From: DATKJY01 sp964540105
GTDB taxonomy: Bacteria > Zixibacteria > MSB-5A5 > GN15 > FEB-12
DNA: 64,000 bases
Direction of reading: 5' to 3'
NCBI GenBank assembly: GCA_964540105.1
Contig: CAZILL010000002.1
Span: 744,001 to 808,000, forward strand
Made by a program: the position numbers and the translations under genes. Below the pieces are notes generated by a model, which made no database searches, was not told the origin of the DNA, and was given only the letters and a program-made list of their open reading frames with translations. Shown here piece by piece: positions 1 through 7,655 of this stretch. The number at the start of each line of letters is the position of its first letter. The first letter of the stretch is position 1.

Positions 1-47
1 ACGGCGCAAAGAGGTTCGAACTTCCATCAGCTTGCCCCAACCGCCAA

Positions 48-1697
48 GTGCCTGATACCATGAAGTCGTCTGTGGATAACCACAATCATATGCGACAAAT
101 CGCTATCTATGCGAGAAAATCTACTGAATCTGAAGATCGCCAAGTTCTCTCGATTGACTCTCAGGTGAATGAGCTCAAAGCGTTTGCTGAGTCCCAGCGA
201 CTTGTAGTAGGCAGAGTATTCACGGAATCTATGTCCGCAAAAGCGCCGGGGCGTCCAGTATTCAATGATCTGCTGAAGCTGGTCGATCGCGGAAAGTTCG
301 ACTCAATCCTCTGCTGGAAACTGGATCGGCTTGCCCGTAACCCCGTAGATGGCGGGGCGTTGATTTGGGCGGTTGAACAAACCAGTCTGAAGCAAATTCT
401 TACGACGCAACGGACATTTGTGAATACGGGCAACGACAAGTTCTGGATGCAACTGGAATTCGGTATGGCAAAAAAGTACGTAGACGATCTCTCTGATAAC
501 GTCAAACGTGGCCAAAGAGCAAAGATTCAACAAGGCTGGCAAACGGGCTTAGCCCCATTCGGGTACCTGAATAACAAAGAGAGCAAGACTATCGTGAAGG
601 ATACAGAGCGGTTCTCCTTAGTCCGCAAAATGTGGGACCTGATGTTGACGAATAGCTATTCGGTCAAGGGTGTTCTCAGAATTGCGACCGAGCAGTTGGG
701 CCTGCGAACTCGAGTATTCAAACGTGTTGGCGGCGGCCCGGTAGCGTTCTCGGCTATCTACAGGATATTCACCAATCCCTTTTACTACGGGGCTATTCGA
801 TTTAACGGCGAACTGTTCGAGGGAAGCCATGAACCTATGGTTTCCAAGTCCGAATTTGATCGCGTGCAGGAAATACTTGGCCAGCGAAGCAGACACAGAC
901 CGAAACGCCACACGTTCCCGTTCACCGGCCTTATCAGGTGCGGGGAATGCGGTTGCGCAGTCACTGCCGAACACAGAATCAATCGCTACGGCTACCACTA
1001 TATCTACTACCACTGCACGAAACGGAAGCGACAGGTTCAATGCAATCAGAAGTATATAGACGAGAAGGTACTTCGGGAGCAGATCATTTCCTTTCTCTGC
1101 ACAATCACGATAACAAAAAGCCTTCGAGACTGGTGCGTCGAGAGGCTTAAAGGCCTCGAGAGCGAATTCAACGGACAGAATGAACTGGCCATACAAGCAC
1201 AACGAACAAGACTCAACACCTGCAATAAGGAAATAGATGAGCTGCTGAATTGTAAGATTCGGGGTTTGATCACGGACGATGAATATCTAGCCAAGCGTCG
1301 GGAGCTTCAGGAAGAGACGTTTCGAATCAAGGAAGTGCTTGCCAACAGCGATAAGGGATTTGGCGAAATTGTTCGTCGCGGAGAGGAGGCATTTGATTTC
1401 GCGTGTCAGGCACGGGAAGTTTTTGAGACGGGCACAGAAATCGAAAAGAGAGACATTGTTCAGTCTATCGGTTCGAACCTCGTTCTTGTGGACAAAATAC
1501 TGCGAATCGAGCCCAAAAAGCCATTCCACTTCATCCAAAATACACTCAGGGACTGTTCAGCGCGAAAGTTCATGTTCGAACCTCAAAAGCTTGGCTATGT
1601 AGACGCAAAAACCGCTCCTGTAGAGAGCGGTGTTCACGATTGGCTCGGGCTCGTAGAGGACGTTCGAACCTTCTTCATGAAAGGCCAATATTCCTAA
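48..1697 (+). CDS. Large serine recombinase (resolvase/invertase family integrase)
   Basis: The protein has the layout of a large serine recombinase, which cuts and rejoins DNA through a serine nucleophile. An N-terminal resolvase domain holds the motif YARKS with the likely nucleophile Ser25, followed by a DRLAR-type helix near residue 95. A 'recombinase' domain with GLAPFGY near residue 170 comes next, then a zinc ribbon starting with the CGEC pair (C298, C301), and a coiled-coil rich C-terminus. At 549 residues it has the usual length. The start is uncertain: GTG at 48 gives the longest frame, with ATG at 60 and 90 also possible, and none has a clear ribosome binding site. Its position inside a tRNA-bounded island suggests it moved or moves part of that island. 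The C-terminal tail (WLGLVEDVRTFF) resembles that of Patescibacteria recombinases as I remember them; that is inference. Confidence 0.93.
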   Translation: MPDTMKSSVDNHNHMRQIAIYARKSTESEDRQVLSIDSQVNELKAFAESQRLVVGRVFTESMSAKAPGRPVFNDLLKLVDRGKFDSILCWKLDRLARNPVDGGALIWAVEQTSLKQILTTQRTFVNTGNDKFWMQLEFGMAKKYVDDLSDNVKRGQRAKIQQGWQTGLAPFGYLNNKESKTIVKDTERFSLVRKMWDLMLTNSYSVKGVLRIATEQLGLRTRVFKRVGGGPVAFSAIYRIFTNPFYYGAIRFNGELFEGSHEPMVSKSEFDRVQEILGQRSRHRPKRHTFPFTGLIRCGECGCAVTAEHRINRYGYHYIYYHCTKRKRQVQCNQKYIDEKVLREQIISFLCTITITKSLRDWCVERLKGLESEFNGQNELAIQAQRTRLNTCNKEIDELLNCKIRGLITDDEYLAKRRELQEETFRIKEVLANSDKGFGEIVRRGEEAFDFACQAREVFETGTEIEKRDIVQSIGSNLVLVDKILRIEPKKPFHFIQNTLRDCSARKFMFEPQKLGYVDAKTAPVESGVHDWLGLVEDVRTFFMKGQYS

Positions 1698-1888
1698 CTT
1701 ACCCCATCGAACGACTGGAACTTATCCACTCATACTACCCGCGGACGGATAGTAGATCACCACAGCATTGCACCCAAGTATGTGAATTCAATGAATCCCC
1801 TTCTCTGCATGTGGATTTTGGCTATTGCTTGACAAATTTTGTCACCATGTCAGGATTAAGGCATAAGATAATTAACCTAACACGCTCT

Positions 1889-2761
1889 ATGGATTCCCAA
1901 CAAAACGTACTGAAGCCTTCTAATCAAATGCCCAAGGCCGTCGCATGGGTAGTAATAATAGTCATCGTTCTCATTCTAGGAGTAGGCGGCTATTTCTTAT
2001 TGAAAAAGGGCAGCTCGAACACGAACAATGCCAATGCAGGCTCCAATTCAAATCAGTCAACCAATATCAATGGGACCGCGAATGCAAATGCGGCGTCAAA
2101 TCTTAACACTAATTCTTCCACTAACAACAACTCTAATAACAACACTACGCAGAACACGAATTCGGTGACCAACTCAAACAGTGCCAGTAACACAAATACG
2201 ACGGTGGATACAACTGGGTGGAAGACATACGATAATGCTACATATCATTACAGCTTTAAGTACCCCGACAATTGGAGAACGGCGGAAGACTATATGAGAG
2301 CATTTGCTGCAATTCGACATCCGGATAGCAAGAATGTGGTCGATGACTACGTTGTCGTTACTTCACTAACGAGTAAACAAGAAAGTGACTTTGTTACTTA
2401 CGCAAACGCATATATAGGTATCGGTGCTCGACCCTGGTATGAGTTTGGTCTCGGGGAAACCATAATCTTTACGCCTTCAACTGCGACACTTGCCGACTAC
2501 GAGAAACCAATCCCGCCCGGTGGTGATACAGTCACATTAACCCCTTCAAATATTCATAACGTGACCCTCAAGTCAGGCTATGCAATTACGAGACTTCAGC
2601 GGTACGAAAGTAACGACAATGGATCGTTCACCTATCAGATCGCACTCTTTCCCGTTACAAATAGGGATTACAAGTTCTTAGACGTGCGTATCGCAGTAAA
2701 AGACAACAGCTTTCAATCAGACATCTTCGATAATCTCTTAGAAACAATCCGTTTACAGTAG
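1889..2761 (+). CDS. Membrane-anchored protein with Asn/Ser/Thr-rich linker and C-terminal extracellular domain
   Basis: I recognise no named family. The ATG at 1889 is chosen because the reading frame upstream overlaps the recombinase and looks non-coding, while the N-terminus from here fits a short cytoplasmic tail, one hydrophobic helix (about residues 19-38) and a Lys-Lys stop-transfer. A low-complexity linker of Asn, Ser and Thr follows (about residues 43-108). A folded domain of about 180 residues begins with a WKTYDN / YSFKYPDNW pattern, like the PsbP-like or 'surface-exposed lipid/ligand' domains often seen after such linkers. The gene is visibly A+T rich. The style (QMPK, single helix, long Asn-rich spacer) is typical of Patescibacteria proteins, so transfer is possible. 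A TTGACA box at 1829-1834 may be a -35 element, but the matching -10 is weak and no ribosome binding site is seen. Confidence 0.75.
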   Translation: MDSQQNVLKPSNQMPKAVAWVVIIVIVLILGVGGYFLLKKGSSNTNNANAGSNSNQSTNINGTANANAASNLNTNSSTNNNSNNNTTQNTNSVTNSNSASNTNTTVDTTGWKTYDNATYHYSFKYPDNWRTAEDYMRAFAAIRHPDSKNVVDDYVVVTSLTSKQESDFVTYANAYIGIGARPWYEFGLGETIIFTPSTATLADYEKPIPPGGDTVTLTPSNIHNVTLKSGYAITRLQRYESNDNGSFTYQIALFPVTNRDYKFLDVRIAVKDNSFQSDIFDNLLETIRLQ

Positions 2762-2853
2762 AGCTACTACTGGCACTTTGACAACCAACAAAGACGTCGT
2801 AGAAATTCCGATATTGAACCAATTCAACCAACTCATGAAAGGAGGGTACGAGA

Positions 2854-5253
2854 GTGTACCTGAAAAGACTTATGATGCTCGTTGCGGGGATCGTGATTGC
2901 CGAAAGCATTCATGCAACTCCGAAATTCATGACACTGCCATTCCGTCAAGACAACGTGACGTTGCAACAAGGGTGGGAGTACGATTTTGGGGAAAATCGC
3001 ACCCACAGAGGTATCGATTACCAACGTAGCTGGCAAGCTTTCAATGTGTGCGCCAGTCATGATGGTCAAGCGACCTATTTTAGTGGTTGCTCTGACAATG
3101 AATCTAGTTGCAACGGCGGGCTAGGCAACTATGTTCGCATTCACAAGACCATTGATGGAGTGGATTATTATACTCTCTACTGCCATCTTCAAAGCTCACC
3201 ATTGAGTCCCAGTACGCCTACGACCGTGGTCCAAGGTGAAATCATTGGAGTTGCTGGGAAAACAGGAGCTGCCAATGATGTGATTCACCTTCACTATGAA
3301 TATCATGAAGGGTCGATTGGAAATAAGAAGGATCCTTATGATATTTACTCTGTAGCAGCGAATTATCCTCCAAATGGTGGAGACTGTGGGACCAACTACG
3401 CATGGACAGCTTGTCCACCTACGATGTACACCTACTCCTGCTCCTACGTCTCCAGGTCCATCTCTCCATCCGGCCCGTACGTTCCCGGTCAGACCATCAC
3501 CTGCCAGATCAAATTTCACAACACTGGCACGGCTACCTGGAGCAAAACAGGCGGTCAGAATAACTACGTGGAATTGGGTTCCTGCAATAGTGGGAAGACT
3601 ATCGGATATAGTTACTTTGACTATAACCCCAGTACTAGCACTTGCTACCCTGATAACGTGATTGACTGGAATTCCTGCTATGCTCCTGCAACTTTCACTG
3701 AGGCAAACGTTGCGCCCAGCAATGACGCAACGTTCAATTTCACGGGCAAGATTAGAGACGACGCCTCACCAGGCACTCAAAACGTTTACTTTGGTCCGGT
3801 CTGGGACGGCTCAATCATGCAGGGTTGGAGCTCGACAAATGGGTACTTTTCGGTGACGGTTGCAAACGCCGATCCTTCTGGTTCGGACTTCACTGCCCTC
3901 ACTGGTAGGTTTGATAACGACGGTCTAACCGACGTTGCCTTGTATGAAGCCTCTGCCGGTAAATGGTATGTTGCCGCTAACCAGGGAAATTCATTTGGTC
4001 AGATCAACGGCACATATACAGAGTATGCCTGGCTCGATGACTGGGGCGCTGGCTCCGGAGAATACATACCTCTAACCGGAGATTTCACCGGCGACGGTCT
4101 GACTGACATCTGCGTCTACCAGCCTCAGTACGGTAGGTGGTTTGTAGCAAGGAATGACGGAGATCACTTCACCCCACTCAACGGCCCATATACCGTCAGT
4201 TCCTGGCTCACCGACTGGGGCACTGGCAGCGGATTTGTTCCATTGGTTGGCGATTTTAATAACGATGGAAAGGCGGACGTGGCAGTATACCGGCCACAGT
4301 ATGGCCGTTGGTACGTAGCTTTCAACAACTACGGTACTGCCAACAGTTTCACCCAATCCACCGGCACTTACACGGAGCAGTCTTGGTACACCGACTGGGG
4401 CACTGGCAGCGGATTTGTTCCATTGGTTGGCGATTACAACGGGGACGGCAAGACCGACATTGGACTATATGAAGCTGCGAATGGCAGATGGTACATAGCC
4501 TTCAATGACTATGGCACGGCCAACCGCTTCAGCCAGGCCAATGGCACCTATACCTACCAGTCGTGGTACACAGGCTGGGGTGGTAGCGGATGCTCTCCTC
4601 TGGTCGGTGACTTCAATGATGACGGCAAGTCGGACATCGCGTATTACCAATCCCAGTATGGGAGGTGGTACGTGGCCTACAACGACTACGGCACGTACAA
4701 CCGATTTGACGTCGCTAGCGGCACTGCCACTAACGGGTCGTGGCTCACTGACTGGGGCACGGGTTCAGGACTGACGCCGCTGGTTGGCAACTTCTCCTCC
4801 GGTCCTCATGACATTGGACTCTATGACCCGTCGCTTGGCCGATGGTTCGTAGCTTTCAACAACTTCGGCACAGCACAGAGCTTCAGCCAGTCAAATGGGC
4901 CGTATCCCTCCTATGCTTGGTATGACGACTGGGGTAAGGAAACCGGTACACCGAAGATCGCCGTGGGTGGGCACGACGAGACACTTCCGCTTTCGTTCAA
5001 CCTCTCCCAGAACTACCCTAATCCCTTCAACCCTGTTACAACCATTTCTTACACGTTACCGGCAGCTACCCATGTCTCACTGGATATCTTCAATATCTTA
5101 GGACAGAAGGTGGCGACGCTGGTAAACGCAAAGCAGGAAGCCGGAGAGCATTCTGCTCTATGGAACTGCGAACACTGTTCGTCAGGAATTTATCTTTATC
5201 GAATCTCCACTGACCAAGCAGTGGAAACGAAGAAAATGCTCTTGCTCAAGTAA
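2854..5253 (+). CDS. Secreted M23 peptidase with NBR1-like Ig domain, FG-GAP/VCBS repeats and C-terminal sorting domain
   Basis: GTG start at 2854, preceded by a strong GGAGG eight bases upstream. A signal peptide covers about residues 1-21. An M23 (LytM-type) zinc endopeptidase domain follows with its ligands visible: H51 and D55 (HRGID), H111 (YCHLQ), and H145/H147 (HLHYE). A domain at about 190-335 resembles the NBR1 central Ig-like fold (PGQTITCQIKFHNTGTATW). Six or so repeats of about 60 residues (340-700) have the GDFNNDGKADVAVY pattern of FG-GAP/VCBS blades. The C-terminus (NYPNPFNP, GQKVATL, GIYLYR) is the FlgD-like/type-A sorting domain used by FCB bacteria for surface export. It is probably a secreted peptidoglycan or peptide hydrolase displayed on a beta-propeller scaffold. 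It ends just before a shared terminator. Confidence 0.88.
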   Translation: MYLKRLMMLVAGIVIAESIHATPKFMTLPFRQDNVTLQQGWEYDFGENRTHRGIDYQRSWQAFNVCASHDGQATYFSGCSDNESSCNGGLGNYVRIHKTIDGVDYYTLYCHLQSSPLSPSTPTTVVQGEIIGVAGKTGAANDVIHLHYEYHEGSIGNKKDPYDIYSVAANYPPNGGDCGTNYAWTACPPTMYTYSCSYVSRSISPSGPYVPGQTITCQIKFHNTGTATWSKTGGQNNYVELGSCNSGKTIGYSYFDYNPSTSTCYPDNVIDWNSCYAPATFTEANVAPSNDATFNFTGKIRDDASPGTQNVYFGPVWDGSIMQGWSSTNGYFSVTVANADPSGSDFTALTGRFDNDGLTDVALYEASAGKWYVAANQGNSFGQINGTYTEYAWLDDWGAGSGEYIPLTGDFTGDGLTDICVYQPQYGRWFVARNDGDHFTPLNGPYTVSSWLTDWGTGSGFVPLVGDFNNDGKADVAVYRPQYGRWYVAFNNYGTANSFTQSTGTYTEQSWYTDWGTGSGFVPLVGDYNGDGKTDIGLYEAANGRWYIAFNDYGTANRFSQANGTYTYQSWYTGWGGSGCSPLVGDFNDDGKSDIAYYQSQYGRWYVAYNDYGTYNRFDVASGTATNGSWLTDWGTGSGLTPLVGNFSSGPHDIGLYDPSLGRWFVAFNNFGTAQSFSQSNGPYPSYAWYDDWGKETGTPKIAVGGHDETLPLSFNLSQNYPNPFNPVTTISYTLPAATHVSLDIFNILGQKVATLVNAKQEAGEHSALWNCEHCSSGIYLYRISTDQAVETKKMLLLK
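4210..4435 (+). repeat. 46-bp exact direct repeat inside the FG-GAP repeat region
   Basis: Bases 4210-4255 and 4390-4435 are identical over 46 bases and lie exactly 180 bases (60 codons, one blade) apart. Neighbouring blades share protein motifs but not long exact DNA, so this pair points to recent duplication or gene conversion between blades. Confidence 0.85.
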
Positions 5254-5279
5254 GGAGGAATCCTATTTAACGATTGACC

Positions 5280-5312
5280 AACCCCGCTCTATCTAGAGAT
5301 GGGGTTGTTTTA
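5280..5312. terminator. Bidirectional rho-independent terminator between convergent genes
   Basis: A hairpin with AACCCC / GGGGTT outer arms and CTCTA / TAGAG inner arms spans 5280-5306 and is followed by GTTTTATT on the plus strand. It lies 26 bases after the M23 gene and touches the stop codon of the convergent Mrr-like gene, so it probably serves both. Confidence 0.7.
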
Positions 5313-6830
5313 TTGTTCTCCAGCTTGCCATCGACTAATCTGCCATCCGTAGACAGCCTGAACTTCAAAGACGTGTAACCTATCGGGTTCTTTCACAACA
5401 TGACCAACCTGGCGTTCGATGTAATCCTTTGGGAGCGCTCCAGGGATTCCGGAAAGGTACTTACCAACGGTCGTTCGGTACTCGTGAGTTACTTCAAGAT
5501 ACATTCTGTCGGTAGTTGTCTCGGCGGTAGTCACGAAGATTGCATCACGTTGCTTGAGATACGAATACTTCTTTTCAACATCAAAGAGGGTCGTGAAGTA
5601 ATCAGGGTTACGCTTGAATTGCGAGAGTTCTTCAAGAGATAGGGTTAGCTGTTTGTCCTCGTACACCGTGCCGACAACAAATGGCGCGAACTCTTTGGGA
5701 AAAACTTCCACCCGTTTAAGGTCAGCTTGGATATCGATACTTTCATGCTGCCATTCGAGAAATTGGCGCGTTCGTGCCAACGGTGACCCGCCGTACTTGA
5801 AATCCACATAAATGTGTAGGAAAGGATTTGCGCTATCACCCTTCTCGTCAACAAAGGCGATGTCTTCGAATGGAATTAGTCCAATCAATTTGAATATGGC
5901 CTGATGCTGTCGTGGCAGGTGTTTCCAGCAGGACCTGACGTTATTTTGCAGGTCAAATTGCTCACGGTCGTCCTTCCAGCAGTGTGTTCGCGGCTCCTTC
6001 TGGACGAGATTGAAAGCGTCAGTGTAGTCAAAGTGTTTTGCTTGCTTATCGTAAGAGGCAAAGTGCTCGCGGCAGAAGAGGACCAGCCCGTCTGGCTGCA
6101 GAGCGAGCGCCCGATATTCTTCCCAGCGCGGTCGCTTGTCAAAGTCCGGGTATACTCTATCGTTTGGATAGTGCACATCGTTTAGATCACGTAACAATAC
6201 CGCATGATTCAATTCCCTGCCGTCCAAGTCGTCTCCCAGGATGCGCTGCAGCTTATTCTTGGTGTTAACCCGGAAACGAATCTCAGTGATGCGTGTGCGC
6301 TTCTTGGTTGTATAGGATATGCCGAAAAAGGCAAAGAGCACATGATCGTTCTTTGGCATCGCCAGCATGTCTTCAAGCTCGGCTCGTCCCCAGATGTAAA
6401 ACTCCTTTACCCCAACCTGCCGCAATTCGTCGCGAAACGCATCGTAGGATTTCTTTGAAAAATTGACGGGAGCAGCAAGTATATAGCCGTATGGAAGCGG
6501 AGATCCCTTCGCCATAGTTCGAACAATGCCCCTGACGGCGGTTGGCCCGAGTTCCTTCTCCCGCTTGCACTGAACGAACCACATATTTCCCTCAATGACG
6601 GGTTCATCTTCGCCGTCGTCCTCAACTTCGTGGGTAGACTCGGGAGGTGCCTTCTCCCAAGCGCGAATGTCAACGCCTTCATCGCTCCCAACTCTGCCGG
6701 TGGCCTCTATGTCGTGCCAGTCCCGGAAGTCATAAATGAGTTGACGGACAAGATCCTCGAACCGATGCGGATCCAAGTCCTCAAAGTGGAGGGGATGAAA
6801 TGATTTTGTAACCTGTGGTTTGTCGGCCAT
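5310..6830 (-). CDS. Mrr-like restriction endonuclease domain protein
   Basis: The N-terminal 100 residues form an Mrr_cat-type PD-(D/E)XK nuclease domain: a helix (FEDLVRQLIYDF), then GSDEGVDI with D54, then FVQCKRE with Q87 and K89, the usual D-QxK catalytic set. The remaining 400 residues have no motif I recognise and are probably target recognition or effector sequence. Mrr-family enzymes cut modified or foreign DNA. It is the last of three tightly spaced minus-strand genes (TrlF-like, RecB-like, this one; 39-base gap), which suggests they act together. The ATG at 6830 follows a purine-rich GGGGAAAG stretch. The C-terminus meets a bidirectional terminator. Confidence 0.8.
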   Translation of the reverse strand: MADKPQVTKSFHPLHFEDLDPHRFEDLVRQLIYDFRDWHDIEATGRVGSDEGVDIRAWEKAPPESTHEVEDDGEDEPVIEGNMWFVQCKREKELGPTAVRGIVRTMAKGSPLPYGYILAAPVNFSKKSYDAFRDELRQVGVKEFYIWGRAELEDMLAMPKNDHVLFAFFGISYTTKKRTRITEIRFRVNTKNKLQRILGDDLDGRELNHAVLLRDLNDVHYPNDRVYPDFDKRPRWEEYRALALQPDGLVLFCREHFASYDKQAKHFDYTDAFNLVQKEPRTHCWKDDREQFDLQNNVRSCWKHLPRQHQAIFKLIGLIPFEDIAFVDEKGDSANPFLHIYVDFKYGGSPLARTRQFLEWQHESIDIQADLKRVEVFPKEFAPFVVGTVYEDKQLTLSLEELSQFKRNPDYFTTLFDVEKKYSYLKQRDAIFVTTAETTTDRMYLEVTHEYRTTVGKYLSGIPGALPKDYIERQVGHVVKEPDRLHVFEVQAVYGWQISRWQAGEQ

Positions 6831-6869
6831 GACTTTCCCCTAGCGATTGTACTTCGCAAAGATGGTATG

Positions 6870-7631
6870 CTAGCTTCTGCCCTCGTACTTGATGGCGGCC
6901 TGACGATATGCGCAATAGTCGCAGTCAGGTGATGCTGGCGGTATTTGATCGCAATTCAGGCACTCATGGGCACGGTTTAGCGCTGATTCAATCCAACTGT
7001 CGTCTCCATTATAAGGAATCACGCTGATATCAAACTCGAGTCTTCCGTCAAAGGCTTCAGCATCGCTATTTCCGTTGCAATAGACGAAATAGCCGACTTC
7101 TGATACTTGAAAGCCATTCTTGCGAAATAGCCACTGGTAGACCTCCATCTGCCGTTTATAGCCGATCTGCCATTCAGCATCCAGATTGACTTCTTCCTTC
7201 TTTGAAGTCGCCTTATAGTCAACGACTATAAGTTCTCCATTTGGGCGGACCCAAACGTCGTCAACACCCCCGGTCACTCGAAAGTTAGTTGCCTCATGAT
7301 GGAAAGCGACTCCCCTCCTCAAGGCATCCCGCCACTCGTCAATTTTCTCATGAGCCAGAGGAATTGCCTCTATTTTGTATTTCTTCTGTAACGGATGCTG
7401 AGTGCCTTTGGCGCGGTGGATATCAAACTCGCGTTTGAGAAGTTCGTCTACAGCTGAGTTGAGTGTGAATGGATATCCTGGGGGTCTAGCGACACCAAGC
7501 CGACGATCCAGATAGAAGCAACGCGGGCAATTCATGAATAGGTCAATTTGTGATCTACTTAGACGATATGGCTCTTTTGAGGCCGGGTCGTATAGGTTTC
7601 TGGTGCGCTGTGATCTATAGTATTGTGACAT
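6870..7631 (-). CDS. RecB/Cas4-like PD-(D/E)XK nuclease with probable Fe-S cluster
   Basis: A 253-residue protein of the PDDEXK_1 (RecB/AddB/Cas4-like) family. Visible motifs are the N-terminal LSRSQIDLFMNCPRCFYL, the catalytic G-x-x-D followed by IVVDYK (D125, D138, K140), and QMEVY (Q161, Y165). Six cysteines (C35, C38, C224, C227, C237, C240) include a C-terminal CDYC like that which holds a 4Fe-4S cluster in AddB and Cas4. The family cuts DNA ends, often 5' to 3'. I place the start at ATG 7631, since a longer frame would need an ATT start. It sits between the TrlF-like ATPase and the Mrr-like gene with gaps of 24 and 39 bases, so it is probably part of one transcript. No CRISPR array or other cas gene is in the window, so a Cas4 role is unlikely here. 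Confidence 0.85.
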   Translation of the reverse strand: MSQYYRSQRTRNLYDPASKEPYRLSRSQIDLFMNCPRCFYLDRRLGVARPPGYPFTLNSAVDELLKREFDIHRAKGTQHPLQKKYKIEAIPLAHEKIDEWRDALRRGVAFHHEATNFRVTGGVDDVWVRPNGELIVVDYKATSKKEEVNLDAEWQIGYKRQMEVYQWLFRKNGFQVSEVGYFVYCNGNSDAEAFDGRLEFDISVIPYNGDDSWIESALNRAHECLNCDQIPPASPDCDYCAYRQAAIKYEGRS

Positions 7632-7655
7632 AACTCGCAATAACTTACGTCAGTG

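Noticed and set aside
11..1680. GTTCGAAC-type sequence at both ends of the serine recombinase gene (11-24 and 1663-1680)
   Set aside because: Only about eight bases are shared and the surrounding sequence does not match or fold as a tRNA T arm; too short for an attachment pair.
7631..7640. ATT start upstream of the RecB/Cas4-like gene
   Set aside because: ATT is a rare start and the ATG at 7631 begins the recognisable protein.
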